In this document: piece by piece, positions 4,753-5,793 of the stretch
Layout of the letters: each line of letters begins with the position of its first letter
Position numbering within the stretch: position 1 is the stretch's first letter
Source of the DNA: an uncultured Rothia sp.
GTDB lineage: Bacteria; Actinomycetota; Actinomycetes; Actinomycetales; Micrococcaceae
Assembly (NCBI GenBank): GCA_937935205.1
Contig: CALGXU010000408.1
Coordinates: 1-5,793 of the forward strand
DNA: 5,793 nucleotides
Reading direction: 5' to 3'
The notes under the pieces: generated by a model
Told to the model about the DNA's origin: nothing
The model's input: the letters and a program-made list of their open reading frames with translations, nothing else
The model's database searches: none
Program-made: the position numbers and the translations under genes

Positions 4753-4798
4753 AACGGGTGCCCGGCGCCTCCATATTCGGAGGTGCCGGGCACCCGTT
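4753..4798. terminator. Terminator shared by sodA and the ABC-F gene
   Basis: Arms 4753-4772 and 4779-4798 form a 20-bp GC-rich stem with loop ATATTC. The only irregular pair is G.U on the plus strand (4767/4784) and C-A on the minus strand, so it suits sodA slightly better. It lies between two convergent genes, and each side has only a few Ts. Confidence 0.8.
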
Positions 4799-4837
4799 CG
4801 TTAAGCCCCGGGTTGCCGGTTCGAGGCGCTGTCCGGC

Positions 4838-5793
4838 CTAGAGCGCGAGCGTGCGGTCGATGCGGATGCGGCGGCAGAAATCCTCATCATGGCTCACCAC
4901 GATGAGTGCGCCGGTATAGGCTTCGAGCGCCTGCACCAGCCAATCCACCGAGGAAATATCGAGGTTGTTCGTCGGCTCATCCAGCATGAGCAGCTGTGGC
5001 ACCGGATCTGCCAGAAGCACCTGCGCCACTGCGGCACGGAAACGCTCACCGCCGGAGAGTTCACCGGTCTTATGGTGTACGCTCTCGCGACGGAAAAGCA
5101 GCCGCGCCAACTGGTCACGCAGATGCTGTTCGCTCACCCCGGGGTTAGCCCGCTGCACGCTCTGCAGGAGAGTGAGCTGCGGGTCGAGGGTGATGCGCTG
5201 GGGAATGTAGGCTCCCTCGATGCAATAGCCGACGCGGTAGGCGGGCTGCACGGGGGAGCGGTACTCCGGGTCTTTTGCGTGGGCAATTGCTTCAAGGAGG
5301 GTGGTCTTACCGCTACCGTTTGCGCCGGTGATGCGCAGGTGTTCGGGACCGCTGAGAATCAGGTGTTCGGGGTGCTCCGCCGGGGTTCCCTGCCGACTCT
5401 CGTTAGTAGCCTTGGCGGGTGAAAAATACAGAGAATCAATCTCGACGGGTTGCTGAACAGTAAATGTTTCACGTGAAACCTGGCTGGAATCAACCCTACT
5501 CAACTCCAGCACCTTACGTCCCGCGGGGAGGGGTTGCTGGCTCAGTTCGGCGTAGATTTTCTCCTGCACGCGCACCTCATCCTGAGCCTTCTGGTATTCC
5601 TCCCGAGCCTGCTCCTGCTTGCCGACGCGCAGGCCGCGAAGCTTCGCCGCCGCCTGTCGTGAGGCGTCCTTCGCCAAATCAAGAATTGTGTCCGGCTGAT
5701 CATCCTTCCACACGTGCGCCATGTTCTTTGAGATAATCTCCTGAGCCTGCACCCACTCACGATGCGCCGCGCGCACCTGGTTCTTCGCCTCAC
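4838..5793 (-). CDS. ABC-F family ATPase, C-terminal half (cut by window end)
   Basis: The frame is open at the window edge and runs 318 codons to TAG at 4840-4838. ABC-F proteins have two ATPase domains in one chain and no membrane segments; most act on ribosomes, as translation factors or antibiotic-protection proteins. Seen here, numbering from the GTG codon at 5776: a charged, probably coiled-coil linker (about 38-80, rich in Glu, Gln, Arg and Ala), then the second ATPase domain. It has Walker A GANGSGKTT (151-159), a Q-loop near IPQR (191-194), ABC signature LSGGE (240-244), Walker B LLMLDEP (262-268) with catalytic E267, the D-loop NNLD, and H-loop H296 in VVSHDED. The protein ends about 16 residues after the H-loop, so there is no C-terminal extension. 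The first ATPase domain should lie beyond the window. It resembles actinobacterial SGGERFR-type members, but the subfamily and any resistance role cannot be decided. A parS site lies inside the gene. Confidence 0.93.
   Translation of the reverse strand, partial: EAKNQVRAAHREWVQAQEIISKNMAHVWKDDQPDTILDLAKDASRQAAAKLRGLRVGKQEQAREEYQKAQDEVRVQEKIYAELSQQPLPAGRKVLELSRVDSSQVSRETFTVQQPVEIDSLYFSPAKATNESRQGTPAEHPEHLILSGPEHLRITGANGSGKTTLLEAIAHAKDPEYRSPVQPAYRVGYCIEGAYIPQRITLDPQLTLLQSVQRANPGVSEQHLRDQLARLLFRRESVHHKTGELSGGERFRAAVAQVLLADPVPQLLMLDEPTNNLDISSVDWLVQALEAYTGALIVVSHDEDFCRRIRIDRTLAL
5465..5480. promoter_or_regulatory. parS: parS site (ParB/Spo0J binding)
   Basis: The 14-bp core GTTTCACGTGAAAC (5466-5479) is a perfect palindrome identical to the parS core used across bacteria, including Streptomyces. 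The 16-bp form differs from the Bacillus consensus at one end base only. ParB nucleates here and spreads to organise and segregate the origin region. It is read as Val-Ser-Arg-Glu-Thr within the ABC-F gene, between linker and second ATPase domain. parS sites cluster near oriC. Confidence 0.9.

Noticed and set aside
5464..5736. Plus-strand open frame beginning at the parS site
   Set aside because: Antisense shadow of the ABC-F linker region; proline/arginine-rich translation without features.

Overview
The window looks like chromosomal DNA from a moderately GC-rich actinobacterium. A member of the Micrococcaceae such as Rothia is my best guess, from the style of the ferritin, SodA and ABC-F proteins; this is inference, since no search was possible. 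It holds five protein genes (two cut by the window edges), one probable structured non-coding RNA, several strong intrinsic terminators, and a long gene-free stretch dense in DnaA boxes.

Left part, minus strand (1-2565): the N-terminal 236 codons of an NhaA Na+/H+ antiporter; a BfrB-like ferritin with its own bidirectional-looking terminator; about 455 bp of gene-free DNA with three inverted repeats upstream of ferritin; a terminator hairpin; and a MarR-family regulator that most likely starts at a GTG codon.

Middle part (2566-4080): an AT-rich stretch with no convincing gene leads into a promoter and a ~170-nt region that folds into three consecutive strong hairpins. The last hairpin ends in a T run, and a second independent terminator follows 27 bp later. 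I read this as a stand-alone small RNA of unknown family. Next come about 840 bp without a gene, of which 3428-3967 carries at least seven exact TTATNCACA DnaA boxes plus several near matches. These are organised in a ++- module that occurs twice as an exact 39-bp copy and a third time in diverged form.

Right part (4081-5793): a Mn-type superoxide dismutase gene on the plus strand, a 20-bp-stem terminator shared with a convergent gene, and the C-terminal half of an ABC-F ATPase on the minus strand. A perfect 14-bp parS core (the ParB/Spo0J site) is embedded in the ABC-F coding sequence.

Two lines of evidence, the DnaA-box cluster and parS about 1.5 kb away, place this window close to the replication origin. 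The cluster is either oriC itself at an unusual gene address or a DnaA-titrating/reactivating locus of the datA/DARS kind. Ferritin (iron storage), SodA (superoxide removal) and a MarR-type sensor form a loose iron/oxidative-stress neighbourhood, but they are separate transcription units.
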